A stretch of DNA of 64,000 nucleotides from Idiomarina ramblicola (GCF_003987255.1 NZ_PIQC01000008.1:62001-126000), one strand, 5' to 3'. Counted from the stretch's first letter, positions 51,709 to 61,050 are shown. Numbers and translations are program-made. Notes: a model not told the origin generated them from the letters alone.

Positions 51709-52629
51709 TTAAAGTGTTGGCAGAGGAATGAATTCATCTTCATCGCCAACGACTTTATCGAACCGTTGATTCTGCCAATCCTTTCTTGCTTGCTCTATAC
51801 GCTGTTTGTCAGACGACACAAAATTCCAGTTAATAAAGCGGTTACCCAGTGAGCTGCCGCCAATAATGACAATATGCGACGGCTCTTGCGCTTTAATCAC
51901 TGGCTGTGCCTCAGGCTTAAATACCACCAATGTTCTTGCGTTTAGTTGTTCACCGTCTGAATTTAGGCAGCCAGAGACGATATAAACAGCTAATTCTTCC
52001 GCTGCTGGTAACGTCAGTTTTTGACCGGAATCGAAACGTGCTTCCGCATACAAAGTCTCAGATGGGGTGGGTACTGGCGATTTGACTCCGTAAGCTTCAC
52101 CTATCATGATTCGAAGCGAAACTCCGTCTGCGTTAACCGACGGAATATCGGCCGATGGGACATGATAAAAGGCAGGGTTCGTCTGTTCGTGGTGCTCAGG
52201 TAACGCTAGCCAGAGTTGCAGGCCATGAAGGCTATGGTCTCGGGCGGTGACTTCCGGGTGTTCTCTTTCCGAGTGCGTCACCCCTTTGCCAGCGACCATC
52301 AGGTTGATATCGCCGGGCTTAATCACCTGATAGCTGCCAATTGAGTCCCGGTGCAGCATTTCACCGTCGAATAGGTAGGTGACGGTGGATAGTCCTATGT
52401 GTGGGTGTGGTGCGACATTAATGCCTTCTCCTGCCGAAAACTGAGCTGGGCCCATTTCATCAAAGAAAATCCACGGGCCAACCATGCGCTTTTGTCGGGT
52501 TGGTAGTGCGCGGCGAACATAAAAACCGCCTAAGTCGCTGTCCCGGGGCTCAACAATGACGTCTATTGTTGATGAGGGTTGTTGACGCGAATCACAACTT
52601 TGTTCGGCCTTGTTAAGAGTATTGCTCAT
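51709..52629 (-). CDS. pirin-family cupin protein
   Basis: 306 residues with the pirin pattern: FYVRRALPTRQKRMVGPWIF, the metal-binding HPHIGLSTVTYLFDG (H75, H77) and GVTHSE (H119, E121), then a second cupin half. Some bacterial pirins oxidise quercetin and others regulate metabolism; the role here is not known. A GAGGTG site precedes the ATG. Confidence 0.9.
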   Translation of the reverse strand: MSNTLNKAEQSCDSRQQPSSTIDVIVEPRDSDLGGFYVRRALPTRQKRMVGPWIFFDEMGPAQFSAGEGINVAPHPHIGLSTVTYLFDGEMLHRDSIGSYQVIKPGDINLMVAGKGVTHSEREHPEVTARDHSLHGLQLWLALPEHHEQTNPAFYHVPSADIPSVNADGVSLRIMIGEAYGVKSPVPTPSETLYAEARFDSGQKLTLPAAEELAVYIVSGCLNSDGEQLNARTLVVFKPEAQPVIKAQEPSHIVIIGGSSLGNRFINWNFVSSDKQRIEQARKDWQNQRFDKVVGDEDEFIPLPTL

Positions 52630-52667
52630 GGAACACCTCGGTGAATTTTTGCATTTAATACTAGCAG

Positions 52668-53420
52668 CTAATTCAGTAATGACTGAGTGATTAAGCCTAT
52701 GAGCAAAACAATGGCGAGGCTAGTGATTGTGCCTAGCAAGACATATTCGTGTTTGCTCTCTTCTTTGAATCGCAGAATTGACTTTGCCGCAATAACGAGT
52801 CCAATAGCGGTAAATTGATTCATTAAAATAAGCGTTAAAATAATAAATCGCTCTAGAATACCAATTAAGGAGCCAGCTTTATCCAGTTGTTCATCGGCGT
52901 CTTGATTATTACTGTCGACTTTATTTGATAAACGCCAGGGTCGGAGTACGAACTGAATAAGAAGAGAAGTTGGCCTTAAAATTAGCAGGTAAGCAAGTGC
53001 GACTGCGACAAACTCCAACGTGAGCGCTTCTTGCAGTGTGCCCAGATTGATAAAGGCAAAGTAGCCGAATAGGTATGCCCAGACACTGAGAATAACAATT
53101 GAGTGTAGCAACTGATCGACGGTAAAACAGAGTAGCGAACCTTTGCATTTAGACAAGCGTGATTTAATGAGATCAATCACGAAATGAGTGCCACCGATAA
53201 CGAAACTTGCCCATATCAGAGCGAACTCAAAGCTTGAGGTAAACGACAGAACGATAAGAGCCAGAAAGGTATGAGACCCTGCGTGCCTAAGGTTTGCCAG
53301 TAATGAGACTTTAGCTTCTTTAGAGGACTTACTTTTTATGCTGCGACCGGTTTGCAAATAGAAGTCACCGACAACATGAGCCAAAATTAACAGAGCCAGT
53401 ATGACAAAGTGATCAATCAT
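52668..53420 (-). CDS. DUF3307 membrane protein
   Basis: 250 residues, with several hydrophobic helices. The N-terminal half has the DUF3307 pattern: LILAHVVGDFYLQTG, HAGSHTFLALIVLSF and GGTHFVIDLIKSR. The C-terminal half has two more helix groups and ends close to the stop without a tail. Function is unknown. It overlaps the SatD-like gene by 8 bases, so they are co-translated and probably work together. Confidence 0.82.
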   Translation of the reverse strand: MIDHFVILALLILAHVVGDFYLQTGRSIKSKSSKEAKVSLLANLRHAGSHTFLALIVLSFTSSFEFALIWASFVIGGTHFVIDLIKSRLSKCKGSLLCFTVDQLLHSIVILSVWAYLFGYFAFINLGTLQEALTLEFVAVALAYLLILRPTSLLIQFVLRPWRLSNKVDSNNQDADEQLDKAGSLIGILERFIILTLILMNQFTAIGLVIAAKSILRFKEESKHEYVLLGTITSLAIVLLIGLITQSLLN

Positions 53421-54054
53421 GATTTAGCTCCTCACGAACCAGTGTCTCAAAATAGTGAATCGAGTCAGCAACAAGTAGATATTCACTGCCATTAAGTATT
53501 TTTGTCGTATTAGCACGGCTTTTGTTCAGCTTATTTGCCAACTGGGCGTGCGTTTGTGAGTCATCCATTAAATAAAAATAGAGTGCTTCAGATTGCGTGG
53601 ATGTTAAAGAGCTAAGATGAGTGTCGAGTAACTTCACAACAATAGGAATATGACGGTTTAACAGTTTGTTTTCCGAGCTAAACACGAGGCGATGTGACTT
53701 CATTTCATCGAGGTGTTTACCCGATAAAATAAAGGCTTGCCCAGTAGAAGTTTTCACATCCTTTCTTAGATCTTTTACGTTACCGATGGCGATACTCTGA
53801 CGCACGTCGATTTTATAATTATTAGATTTGAGCTTAAGTCGAATCAATATTGCAGCTTTTAAAGCTGCCCGGGGACAAAAAAAGGTGATTTGAAAAGAGT
53901 CGCCCCGGTAGATATCGAAAGTAGCCTTGTTGCTGGCTTCAAAGGAGGTCAGCTCGTTTTTAAGCTGTTTTAGTAGCTCATCATAATGCGGTGAACTCAA
54001 ACTTCGTGAGTCAACGATGTCACCGGTGATAACTGCTATAACGTGCTTCTTCAT
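53413..54054 (-). CDS. SatD-like protein: cyclase-like N-terminal domain plus HTH
   Basis: About 213 residues. The N-terminal part (1-140) has AVITGDIVDSRSL and FDIYRGDSFQITFF, then ALKAAILIRLKLKS and RQSIAIGNV. Order and spacing recall palm-type nucleotide cyclases, in which one strand carries the metal-binding Asp and the next hairpin a GD pair. The C-terminal part (about 150-195) is a helix-turn-helix (HAQLANKLNKSRANTTKIL) and a further helix. SatD-type proteins are linked to DUF3307 partners, as here. I choose ATG 54054; an upstream TTG at 54066 adds four residues. Cyclase similarity is inference and no activity is claimed. Confidence 0.78.
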   Translation of the reverse strand: MKKHVIAVITGDIVDSRSLSSPHYDELLKQLKNELTSFEASNKATFDIYRGDSFQITFFCPRAALKAAILIRLKLKSNNYKIDVRQSIAIGNVKDLRKDVKTSTGQAFILSGKHLDEMKSHRLVFSSENKLLNRHIPIVVKLLDTHLSSLTSTQSEALYFYLMDDSQTHAQLANKLNKSRANTTKILNGSEYLLVADSIHYFETLVREELNHD

Positions 54055-54080
54055 ATGATTGTCCAAATGAGCCGAAAGAA

Positions 54081-54157
54081 AAGTAACCGATTGTAGTTAC
54101 ATTAAAGAATGTAGCCGTTTTTGGTTACTTTTTCAAATGTAACTAAATTGAGTTACA
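54081..54157. promoter_or_regulatory. cluster of five GTNAC half-sites upstream of the SatD-like gene
   Basis: AAGTAACC (54081-54088) and GGTTACTT (54123-54130) are perfect inverted arms, and TGTAACT (54138-54144) with AGTTACA (54151-54157) form a second inverted pair six bases apart. A further GTTAC lies at 54096-54100. This makes five GTNAC motifs in 77 bases just upstream of the gene, consistent with a repeated operator for the HTH of the SatD-like protein. Confidence 0.6.
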
Positions 54158-54253
54158 TCTAAGCGACTTTCTGGCGACTCCTGAAGAGCCGAGCTGTTAT
54201 GAGTGAAGGGACGATACATGAAAAGCGGTATGAAGGAGTAAGTGGGGGGCTGA

Positions 54254-54278
54254 GGCCCTCTGATTCTCTCAGAGGGCC
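54254..54278. terminator. hairpin after the gor gene
   Basis: GGCCCTCTGA (54254-54263) and TCAGAGGGCC (54269-54278) form a perfect ten-base stem with a five-base loop, 12 bases downstream of the gor stop on the minus strand. There is no T run, so it may be a stabilising or Rho-assisted structure rather than a classic terminator. Confidence 0.55.
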
Positions 54279-54289
54279 CAGTATTTCAG

Positions 54290-55642
54290 TTAGCGTAGAG
54301 TAACAAACTCCTCAGCACTGGTTGGATGCAGAGCCACAGTTGAGTCTAAATCGGCTTTCGTCGCACCCATTTTCAGCGCTACGGCGAAGCCTTGTAAGAT
54401 CTCATCCATGCCTTCGCCAATACCGTGAATGCCAACCACTTTTTCTTCCTGACCATGGCAAACCAGCTTAAAGTAGCTGAGGGCACGGTGTGGGGTGACA
54501 GCGTTGTACATTGCCGCGAACGATGACTTGTACACGCTAATGTTGTCTTCACCGTATTTGAGTTTCGCGTCTTCTTCGCTTAGACCAACGGTACCAATGG
54601 TCGGGTGACTGAACACAACGGTAGGAATATTTTCGTAGTCCATGTGTGCGTTGGGCATGTTGTTAAACAAGCGCTCCGCGAGCAAACGTCCGGCCTTGAT
54701 AGCGACAGGTGTTAGTGCGGCAGCGCCGGTATTATCGCCAACGGCGTAAATGCCTTGCACGTTCGTATTCTGGAACTTATCGACGTTGATATAGCCGTCA
54801 TTATCCAGTTCTACACCGGTGCACTCTAAATTGATTTTATCGGTGGCGGGTACGCGACCTATTGCCCACACTAAACAGTCCACGCCCTCCATTGACTGAC
54901 CATTTTCAAAGTGCAGCGTTAAGGTGCCATCATCTTGTTTAACCACTTTTTGAACCGTTGTTTCGGTGTGAAGCTCGGGACCATCCTGTTTCATGCGCTC
55001 TAGCAAGCCGTCGGTAATGTCCTTATCGAACGTGCGCAGTGGCCGGTCACGACGAACCATCAGATGCGTGTCTGTGCCCAGGGCATGGAAAACACCGGCA
55101 ATTTCAACCGCAATATAGCCGGCACCAACAACAGCCGCTTTTTTAGGCTGTTCAGTAAGCGCAAAAAAGCCGTCAGAGTCGATACCATGCTCAGCACCAG
55201 GAATTTCCGGAATCATCGGGCGTCCGCCGGTGGCAATGGTAATGTGGTCAGCCGTAATTTTCTCGCCGTTAACTTCAACCGTTTTGTGGTCAACGAAGGT
55301 GGCAAAGCCTTCAATAAATTCGACACCGTTGCCCTGAAAGCCGCGATGGTAACCGCCGTGAATACGTTCAATATAGGCTTCACGATTCTGAACCATGGTG
55401 GCCCAGTCGAAGCCTTTTTGTTCAAGGTCGAAGCCGTATGAAGGCGAGTATTTTATGGCTTCGGCAATATGAGCGCCATACCACATGACTTTCTTAGGGA
55501 CACAGCCTAGGTTCACGCAGGTGCCGCCAACCGAGTTCGCTTCAATAACAGCGGCTTTCGCGCCACGAATTGCTGCGCGGTTGGCTGAGGCAATACCGCC
55601 ACTACCGGCACCTATCGCAAGATAGTCATAATGTCTGCTCAT
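54290..55642 (-). CDS. gor: glutathione reductase
   Basis: 450 residues, the same as E. coli Gor. It reduces glutathione disulfide with NADPH and FAD. The active-site disulfide is in [11 protein letters not shown] (C42, C47), the FAD-binding block is [16 protein letters not shown], and the C-terminal interface motif is [13 protein letters not shown] terminator-like hairpin lies downstream, and 138 bases separate it from the upstream DPP-IV gene. Confidence 0.95.
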   Translation of the reverse strand: MSRHYDYLAIGAGSGGIASANRAAIRGAKAAVIEANSVGGTCVNLGCVPKKVMWYGAHIAEAIKYSPSYGFDLEQKGFDWATMVQNREAYIERIHGGYHRGFQGNGVEFIEGFATFVDHKTVEVNGEKITADHITIATGGRPMIPEIPGAEHGIDSDGFFALTEQPKKAAVVGAGYIAVEIAGVFHALGTDTHLMVRRDRPLRTFDKDITDGLLERMKQDGPELHTETTVQKVVKQDDGTLTLHFENGQSMEGVDCLVWAIGRVPATDKINLECTGVELDNDGYINVDKFQNTNVQGIYAVGDNTGAAALTPVAIKAGRLLAERLFNNMPNAHMDYENIPTVVFSHPTIGTVGLSEEDAKLKYGEDNISVYKSSFAAMYNAVTPHRALSYFKLVCHGQEEKVVGIHGIGEGMDEILQGFAVALKMGATKADLDSTVALHPTSAEEFVTLR

Positions 55643-55689
55643 ACTGCTTAACTCCTGTGCTTAATTCAAAAACTGCGCATATCTTGAAT

Positions 55690-55727
55690 AAAAACCCCGT
55701 ATCTTGCAAATAAAGACACGGGGTTGT
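55690..55727 (-). terminator. Rho-independent terminator of the DPP-IV-like gene
   Basis: On the minus strand AACCCCGTGTCTT and CAAGATACGGGGTT pair with a short loop and end in a T run (TTTTTATTC). It is about 55-90 bases downstream of the peptidase stop codon and also separates this gene from gor. Confidence 0.85.
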
Positions 55728-55780
55728 CATGCTTTTTATACCGATAGAGGCAATCGAAAGATCAGTTTATAACGCTGCTT

Positions 55781-58081
55781 TTAACGACCATCGGCAGGTA
55801 ACTGCTCTTTGACGAACTCGGTCATCATAGTACGCAGGTGCAACGTTGTGCCTTCACCTTCGTAAATGCCGTGAGAGCGGTTCGGGTAGGCAAAAAACTC
55901 AAATTGCTTACCGTGTTTAATTAACTCATTCACCAGCCGTTCGCTGCCTTGAAAGTGGACGTTATCGTCTCCGGTACCATGTACTAACAATAAGTCACCT
56001 TCCAGGTTCTCTGCATGAGTAATCGCCGAGGTTTCCTCATAGCGCTCTGCCGACTCAGGCAACAAACCAGAGTACCGTTCCTGATAAATGGTGTCGTACA
56101 AGGTCAAATCGGGTACCGGTGCTAGCGCCATACCCATGTGGTAAGCATCAGGGTAACGGAATAACGCGTTCAGGGTTTGCGAACCACCGCCGCTGTGTCC
56201 CCAAATACCGACACGGCTTTCATCAATAAAGTCCCAGCGTTCCAGCATTTGTTGCAACGCATCGTACTGATCGCGAACGGTGACAACGCCCAGATTTTTG
56301 TAAATAGAACGGCGCCAGTCAAAGCCGCGTGGTGACTTGGTACCACGGTTATCAATAGAGGCCACAATATAGCCCTGCTGCGTCAGCATGGTGTGCCACA
56401 AATACAGTGAGCCACCCCATTTATTGGCCACAGTCTGCCCCCAGGGTTCGCCGTAAACGTAGAACAAAATGGGGTATTCTTTGCTCGGATCAAAGTCGGT
56501 TGGCTTCATAATGTAGCCATCCAGTTCCAGTCCGTCGCGTGCTTCCACACGGAAGAATTCTACCGGCTGCTTCTCAACGCTTTCAATCGCCTGTTGCACG
56601 TCACTGTTGTCCACTACCGTACGAATAGCTTTATGATCCGGCAATGAAATCATCTTGGTAACAGGCACTTGGTTCACAGAGTGAAAAGTATGTTCTGCGT
56701 ATTTAGCGTCTTGCGAAATACTGTAGCTGTGGGTGCCTTCCATGCCCGGGGTCAGACGTTCTAAACGACCACTGCCGTCTAAGCTGGCGCGGAATAAATA
56801 GCGTTCTAATGGCGTTTCAGGTGAGGCAATAAAATACACCCAGCCATCTTCTTCGTTCACACGCAGCACTTCGACAACGTCCCAGTTACCGCGGGTGATG
56901 ACCGTGGTTCTGCCCGAGTCGCGTTGCACACGATAAATATGACGGTAACCGCTGCGCTCGCTTAGCCAGGTAAATTCGCGACCATCATTTAAAAAGTGAA
57001 TGTCGTCTACATACTCGGCCCACGAGTCGGTATTTTCTCTTAATAATTCCTGGCTACGACCAGTTTCAATGTCACTGATAAAGGCACGATTTATGTGTTG
57101 CTTGCGAGTGAGTTGCTGAATCAATAACTTTTCACTGTTGCCTGCCCAGTTCATACGCACCAGATAATGTTGGCGCGGGTCGCCGGGAATATCCATCCAT
57201 TGGGTTTTACCACCGCTGGCGGGCATAACGCCAATGCGCATAGCGGCGTTGGTTTCGCCTACTTTTGGATAAGGAAACTCTTTTAACGTCGGGTAGAGTT
57301 CGTCGGTGTTGTTGATCATGGTGAATACCGGCGTACCCTCTGTGTCCAGCTGCCAGTAAGCAATGTGCTGACCGTCCGGGCTCCAGCGGAAACCGTCACG
57401 CAGGAAGAATTCTTCTTCATTCACCCAGTCAAAGGTGCCGTTCACAATGGTTTCGTTGCCGTCATCGGTCAGAGAGGTAATGCGAAAACTACCGAGATCC
57501 TGTACGTAAATGTTGTTCTGCATAACGTAGGCGACTTTGGTGCCCTGCGGATTAAACTTGGCAAACTGCAGGGTCGACTCGGGGGCATTACCGCCAAGTT
57601 TTCGCAGTTCGTTGCTGCTGCGGTCTAGTACCCAGTAGTCGCCCAGCGTATGAGTACGCCATGAGCGTTTGGTATTGGTGAAAATAAGCACTTTATCGCC
57701 ATCGTCAGACCAGACGTAATCGGCAATATCCAGAGCTGAGTCCTTACCTTTCGGGGTAAGCTGTTCGGCGCTGACTAACACGGTGCGTTCGTTAGTCTCC
57801 GGATGATAGCGCACAATATCGCGGCCATCGGCTGAATCAGATTGTTCCAGAGTGGTGTAACCTGAGCCGTTTTTCAACCAACGGGTGGGCGCCGGGCGAT
57901 CAACACGAAACGTATCGCTGGCAAAAATCTTTTCAGATGTGAGCTGGCTACTTCCCGTAACTTCAGCCGGCTTTGATTCTTCGGCGGGCTGTGTACCACC
58001 CAGATTACTACAGGCGCTTAAGGTGATAATGGCCGTAACGCCGGCCATTAAACGCAAAGAGCGAAAAGAGGTGTCAGACAT
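55781..58081 (-). CDS. dipeptidyl peptidase IV-like lipoprotein, S9B
   Basis: 766 residues with a lipoprotein-like signal (LMAGVTAIITLSAC), a beta-propeller domain (about 60-480) and a C-terminal alpha/beta hydrolase. The nucleophile is S630 in WGHSGGGSQTL; the other triad residues lie in GTGDDNVHF and NRSHGIYEG. The enzyme removes N-terminal dipeptides, mostly after proline or alanine, which fits peptide use in a protein-rich habitat. The gene is divergent from prlC across 135 bases. Confidence 0.92.
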   Translation of the reverse strand: MSDTSFRSLRLMAGVTAIITLSACSNLGGTQPAEESKPAEVTGSSQLTSEKIFASDTFRVDRPAPTRWLKNGSGYTTLEQSDSADGRDIVRYHPETNERTVLVSAEQLTPKGKDSALDIADYVWSDDGDKVLIFTNTKRSWRTHTLGDYWVLDRSSNELRKLGGNAPESTLQFAKFNPQGTKVAYVMQNNIYVQDLGSFRITSLTDDGNETIVNGTFDWVNEEEFFLRDGFRWSPDGQHIAYWQLDTEGTPVFTMINNTDELYPTLKEFPYPKVGETNAAMRIGVMPASGGKTQWMDIPGDPRQHYLVRMNWAGNSEKLLIQQLTRKQHINRAFISDIETGRSQELLRENTDSWAEYVDDIHFLNDGREFTWLSERSGYRHIYRVQRDSGRTTVITRGNWDVVEVLRVNEEDGWVYFIASPETPLERYLFRASLDGSGRLERLTPGMEGTHSYSISQDAKYAEHTFHSVNQVPVTKMISLPDHKAIRTVVDNSDVQQAIESVEKQPVEFFRVEARDGLELDGYIMKPTDFDPSKEYPILFYVYGEPWGQTVANKWGGSLYLWHTMLTQQGYIVASIDNRGTKSPRGFDWRRSIYKNLGVVTVRDQYDALQQMLERWDFIDESRVGIWGHSGGGSQTLNALFRYPDAYHMGMALAPVPDLTLYDTIYQERYSGLLPESAERYEETSAITHAENLEGDLLLVHGTGDDNVHFQGSERLVNELIKHGKQFEFFAYPNRSHGIYEGEGTTLHLRTMMTEFVKEQLPADGR

Positions 58082-58216
58082 GACATTTACCTTTATTCTG
58101 ATTTATTAACGATTCGATAATACCGTAAAAAACGCAGGAAACCACATAAGCGTGGTTGAAGACTAGCCTAAAGCCCCAATATCCACTGTAAGCATTTTGA
58201 AAAAATTGAGGTAACA

Positions 58217-60259
58217 ATGAGCCGTAATCCGTTATTAGAACAGAGCCAGCTTCCTGACTTTGAGCAAATTAAACCTGAGCACATTCAGCCCGCCGTTGAA
58301 GAAGCGATAGAGCATGCCCGGCAGACTATTGATGAGGTACTGGCGCGAGGGGACTTCAGCTGGAACGGATTAATTGAGCCTTTAACCGACGCCGATGAAA
58401 AGCTCGAGCACGTGTGGGCACCGGTGTCTCATTTAAATTCGGTGGTAAGCACGACCGAGCTGCGTGAAGCCCACGACAGCTGTCTGCCACTGTTGTCTGA
58501 CTATGCGACCTATGTTGGCCAGCACAAAGGCTTATTTGATGCGTATCAAGCGCTTCGCGACAGCGATGAGTTTGCAGCATTAACCGAAGCGCAGCAAAAA
58601 TTGATTAACGACACACTACGTGACTTTCGTTTGTCGGGTGTCGATTTACCCGAAGACAAGAAGAAGCGTTACGCCGACATTTCTTCTCGTTTGTCTGATT
58701 TATCCTCAACCTTCAGCAACAACTTGCTCGACGCGACCCACGCGTGGACCTGTCTGATTACTGATGAAAGTCGCTTATCCGGGCTGCCCGACAGTATCAA
58801 AGAAGCGGCGAAAGAAACCGCAGCAGACCAGGAAAAAGAAGGCTGGTTGTTCACTTTAGATATTCCAAGCTACCTGCCGGTTATGCTGTATGCCGAAGAC
58901 CGGGAGCTGCGCAAAGAAATGTATCAGGCTTTTGTGACCCGGGCGTCAGAAACCGGCCCGAACGGTGGCAAATTTGATAACTCAGAAGTGATGGATGAGA
59001 CGCTGGCTTTGCGTCATGAAATGGCAAAGCTGCTTGATTTTAATGACTTCGCCGAAATGTCGTTAGCAACAAAAATGGCAGAGTCACCAGATCAGGTGCT
59101 GGGCTTTGTGAAAGACTTAGCTGACAAATCTATGCCGCAGGCAAAAGCAGAATACGCTGAGGTGGAAGCTTTTGCCAAAGAGCAGGGCGCCGAAAAAATG
59201 GAAGCCTGGGACGTGCCTTACTTCAGCGAGCAACTGAAGCAACAACGCTATTCCATTTCCGATGAATTGTTGCGTCCTTATTTTCCCGAACAGCAAGTAC
59301 TGAACGGCTTGTTCGACGTGGTTAAGCGTTTGTTTGGCATGACAGTCAGTGAACAAAAAGACGTAAAAACCTGGCACGACAATGTGCGCTTCTTCCGTAT
59401 TCACGATGCCGATGGGCACTTGCGTGGCAGCTTCTATCTGGATCTCTACGCGCGTTCAGGCAAGCGTGGTGGCGCCTGGATGGCGGACTTTGTTGGCCGC
59501 CGGGTTCATGCCGGCGGTGAGTTGCAAAACCCGGTCGCTTTCTTGACCTGTAACTTTAGTAAGCCCGTGGGTGGTAAGCCTGCTCTGTTTACGCATGACG
59601 AAGTACTGACGTTATTCCATGAGTTTGGTCACGGTTTGCACCACATGCTGACACAAGTCGATACGGCAGGCCTTTCTGGTATCAACGGTGTTGAGTGGGA
59701 CGCCGTGGAACTGCCAAGCCAGTTCTTAGAAAACTGGTGCTGGGAACCGGAAGCACTGGCGCTTATTTCTGGCCACTACGAAACCGGCGAACCATTACCA
59801 CAGGAACTGCTGGATAAAATGCTGGCGGCACGTAACTACCAGTCGGCTATGCAAATGATGCGTCAGTTAGAGTTCTCGTTATTTGATATGCGAATACATC
59901 ATGAGTTTGATGAAAGCAAAGGCGCACGCATTAGCGAAATTTTGAGTGAAGTTCGTGAACAGACCTCGGTGCGTATTCCGCCGGAATACAATCGTTTCCA
60001 GCACAGCTTTGGTCATATTTTTGCGGGTGGTTATGCGGCTGGTTACTACAGCTACAAATGGGCAGAAGTGCTGTCGTCGGATGCGTTCGCTCGCTTTGAA
60101 GAAGAAGGCATTTTCAGTGCCGCAGCCGGGCGTGACTTCCTGCAAATTATTCTGGAGCGCGGTGGTAGCCGTAAAGCTGCTGACCTATTCCGGGAGTTCC
60201 GGGGTCGTGAACCGAGCGTTGAACCGTTGCTACGTCATAGTGGCATCAAGGCTGAATAA
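58217..60259 (+). CDS. prlC: oligopeptidase A
   Basis: A cytosolic M3 zinc peptidase of 680 residues, as in E. coli. The zinc motif is HEFGH at H468-H472 in LFHEFGHGLHHML, with the third ligand in the following helix block EWDAVELPSQFLENW. It cuts short peptides, including signal-peptide fragments. The ATG follows GAGGTAAC. The gene ends directly at a large inverted-repeat element. Confidence 0.95.
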   Translation: MSRNPLLEQSQLPDFEQIKPEHIQPAVEEAIEHARQTIDEVLARGDFSWNGLIEPLTDADEKLEHVWAPVSHLNSVVSTTELREAHDSCLPLLSDYATYVGQHKGLFDAYQALRDSDEFAALTEAQQKLINDTLRDFRLSGVDLPEDKKKRYADISSRLSDLSSTFSNNLLDATHAWTCLITDESRLSGLPDSIKEAAKETAADQEKEGWLFTLDIPSYLPVMLYAEDRELRKEMYQAFVTRASETGPNGGKFDNSEVMDETLALRHEMAKLLDFNDFAEMSLATKMAESPDQVLGFVKDLADKSMPQAKAEYAEVEAFAKEQGAEKMEAWDVPYFSEQLKQQRYSISDELLRPYFPEQQVLNGLFDVVKRLFGMTVSEQKDVKTWHDNVRFFRIHDADGHLRGSFYLDLYARSGKRGGAWMADFVGRRVHAGGELQNPVAFLTCNFSKPVGGKPALFTHDEVLTLFHEFGHGLHHMLTQVDTAGLSGINGVEWDAVELPSQFLENWCWEPEALALISGHYETGEPLPQELLDKMLAARNYQSAMQMMRQLEFSLFDMRIHHEFDESKGARISEILSEVREQTSVRIPPEYNRFQHSFGHIFAGGYAAGYYSYKWAEVLSSDAFARFEEEGIFSAAAGRDFLQIILERGGSRKAADLFREFRGREPSVEPLLRHSGIKAE

Positions 60260-60261
60260 TA

Positions 60262-60390
60262 CTAGGGCGCTGAGGCTATGAGGGCTCTTCATGAGGACGC
60301 CCACAAGTACATCCCTGTAGGGCTTGAGCAGCGCCATCCATGGCGCTGCACACCTCTTGAAGAGCCCTCAAAGCCTTTGTGGCACCCTAA
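60262..60390. repeat. complex intergenic inverted-repeat element
   Basis: The 129 bases between prlC and the convergent DUF2970 gene are an imperfect inverted repeat with nested hairpins. Outer arms include AGGGCTCTTCATGAGG (60281-60296) against CCTCTTGAAGAGCCCT (60353-60368), 15 of 16 paired. Inside are TACA-TCCC-TGTA (60308-60319) and GCAGCGCCA-TCCA-TGGCGCTGC (60328-60349, a perfect nine-base stem). The whole can fold as a cruciform and resembles short dispersed repeats of marine gammaproteobacteria. It could also end transcription from both sides. Confidence 0.7.
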
Positions 60391-60392
60391 TA

Positions 60393-60614
60393 CTATGCAG
60401 CGGATGCCATGACTAGATTTACGACGCCGACTAGACCTAAAACAAACAGAATGGTCAGTATAACGCCAATGATGATGTAGGCTTTTGGACTCCCATGCTG
60501 GAAGTCACGTTGGCGGTTTTTTTCGGTCTGCACACCTAAAAAAGCGGCGAGCACACTCACCACCATACTCACAATGCCGAGTTTAGGCGCTTTGCTATCG
60601 GAAGAATCTGACAT
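60393..60614 (-). CDS. DUF2970 small membrane protein
   Basis: 73 residues with one central helix and one C-terminal helix. The stretch VLAAFLGVQTEKNRQRDFQ followed by AYIIIGVILTILFVLGL matches the DUF2970 pattern. Function is unknown. It overlaps the upstream gene by one base (TAATG), so the two form an operon. Confidence 0.85.
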   Translation of the reverse strand: MSDSSDSKAPKLGIVSMVVSVLAAFLGVQTEKNRQRDFQHGSPKAYIIIGVILTILFVLGLVGVVNLVMASAA

Positions 60615-60916
60615 TAATCGGTGTATTCGTTTTGGTAGTGTTTTTTGCTGCTGTCGCTTGAGCTCGAGATTAACTCAACCAAGTCGAAAAAGTGGAATTG
60701 TACCGAACGGCTGTCACCCGTTAACCAACTAAGCCAAGTGACTTGCTCGGCTGCCAGCTGGCACTGAGCTGAACTTTTGCTCTGCTCGGTTTCAGGCATT
60801 AACTGTTGGCATTTTTGGGTGGCATTTTGCTGGGCCATAAGAGACGACGGGCTCACCAAAGCAAATGCGGTAAACGCAGTTAATGCCAGTGATGTAATTA
60901 TTGTGAGTAGTCGCAT
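60614..60916 (-). CDS. secreted protein of unknown function
   Basis: 100 residues with a signal peptide (LTIITSLALTAFTAFALVSP) and a polar mature part that contains two cysteines (QKCQQLMP and AQCQLAAEQ) which may form a disulfide. I know no family. It is co-translated with the DUF2970 gene by a one-base stop-start overlap. Confidence 0.7.
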   Translation of the reverse strand: MRLLTIITSLALTAFTAFALVSPSSLMAQQNATQKCQQLMPETEQSKSSAQCQLAAEQVTWLSWLTGDSRSVQFHFFDLVELISSSSDSSKKHYQNEYTD

Positions 60917-61006
60917 GAAGCCTCTCCAAAGTCTAGATTGACCAATTTATCAGCGATTTTGTAAAAATTCTAGTCATCGATGTGAATTTTTTTGTCAGGG
61001 CTTAAC

Positions 61007-61015
61007 TGCTACAAT
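61007..61015 (+). promoter_or_regulatory. possible extended -10 promoter of rpe
   Basis: TGCTACAAT ends 36 bases before the rpe ATG. It is a TG plus TACAAT extended -10 element. The expected -35 position is a T-rich run without a good hexamer. Confidence 0.35.
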
Positions 61016-61050
61016 AGGTCTCTTTTTAAGACTGGTCAGGAAAACGAACG

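Noticed and set aside
52668-54290. Phage-defence island around the SatD/DUF3307 pair
   Set aside because: There are no nuclease, methylase, integrase or tRNA borders, and the flanks (pirin, gor) are housekeeping genes; the pair is reported only as a possible signalling unit.
60987-61006. -35 element for rpe
   Set aside because: TTGTCA lies only 12 bases from the -10 candidate and the correctly spaced position is a plain T run, so only an extended -10 is proposed.
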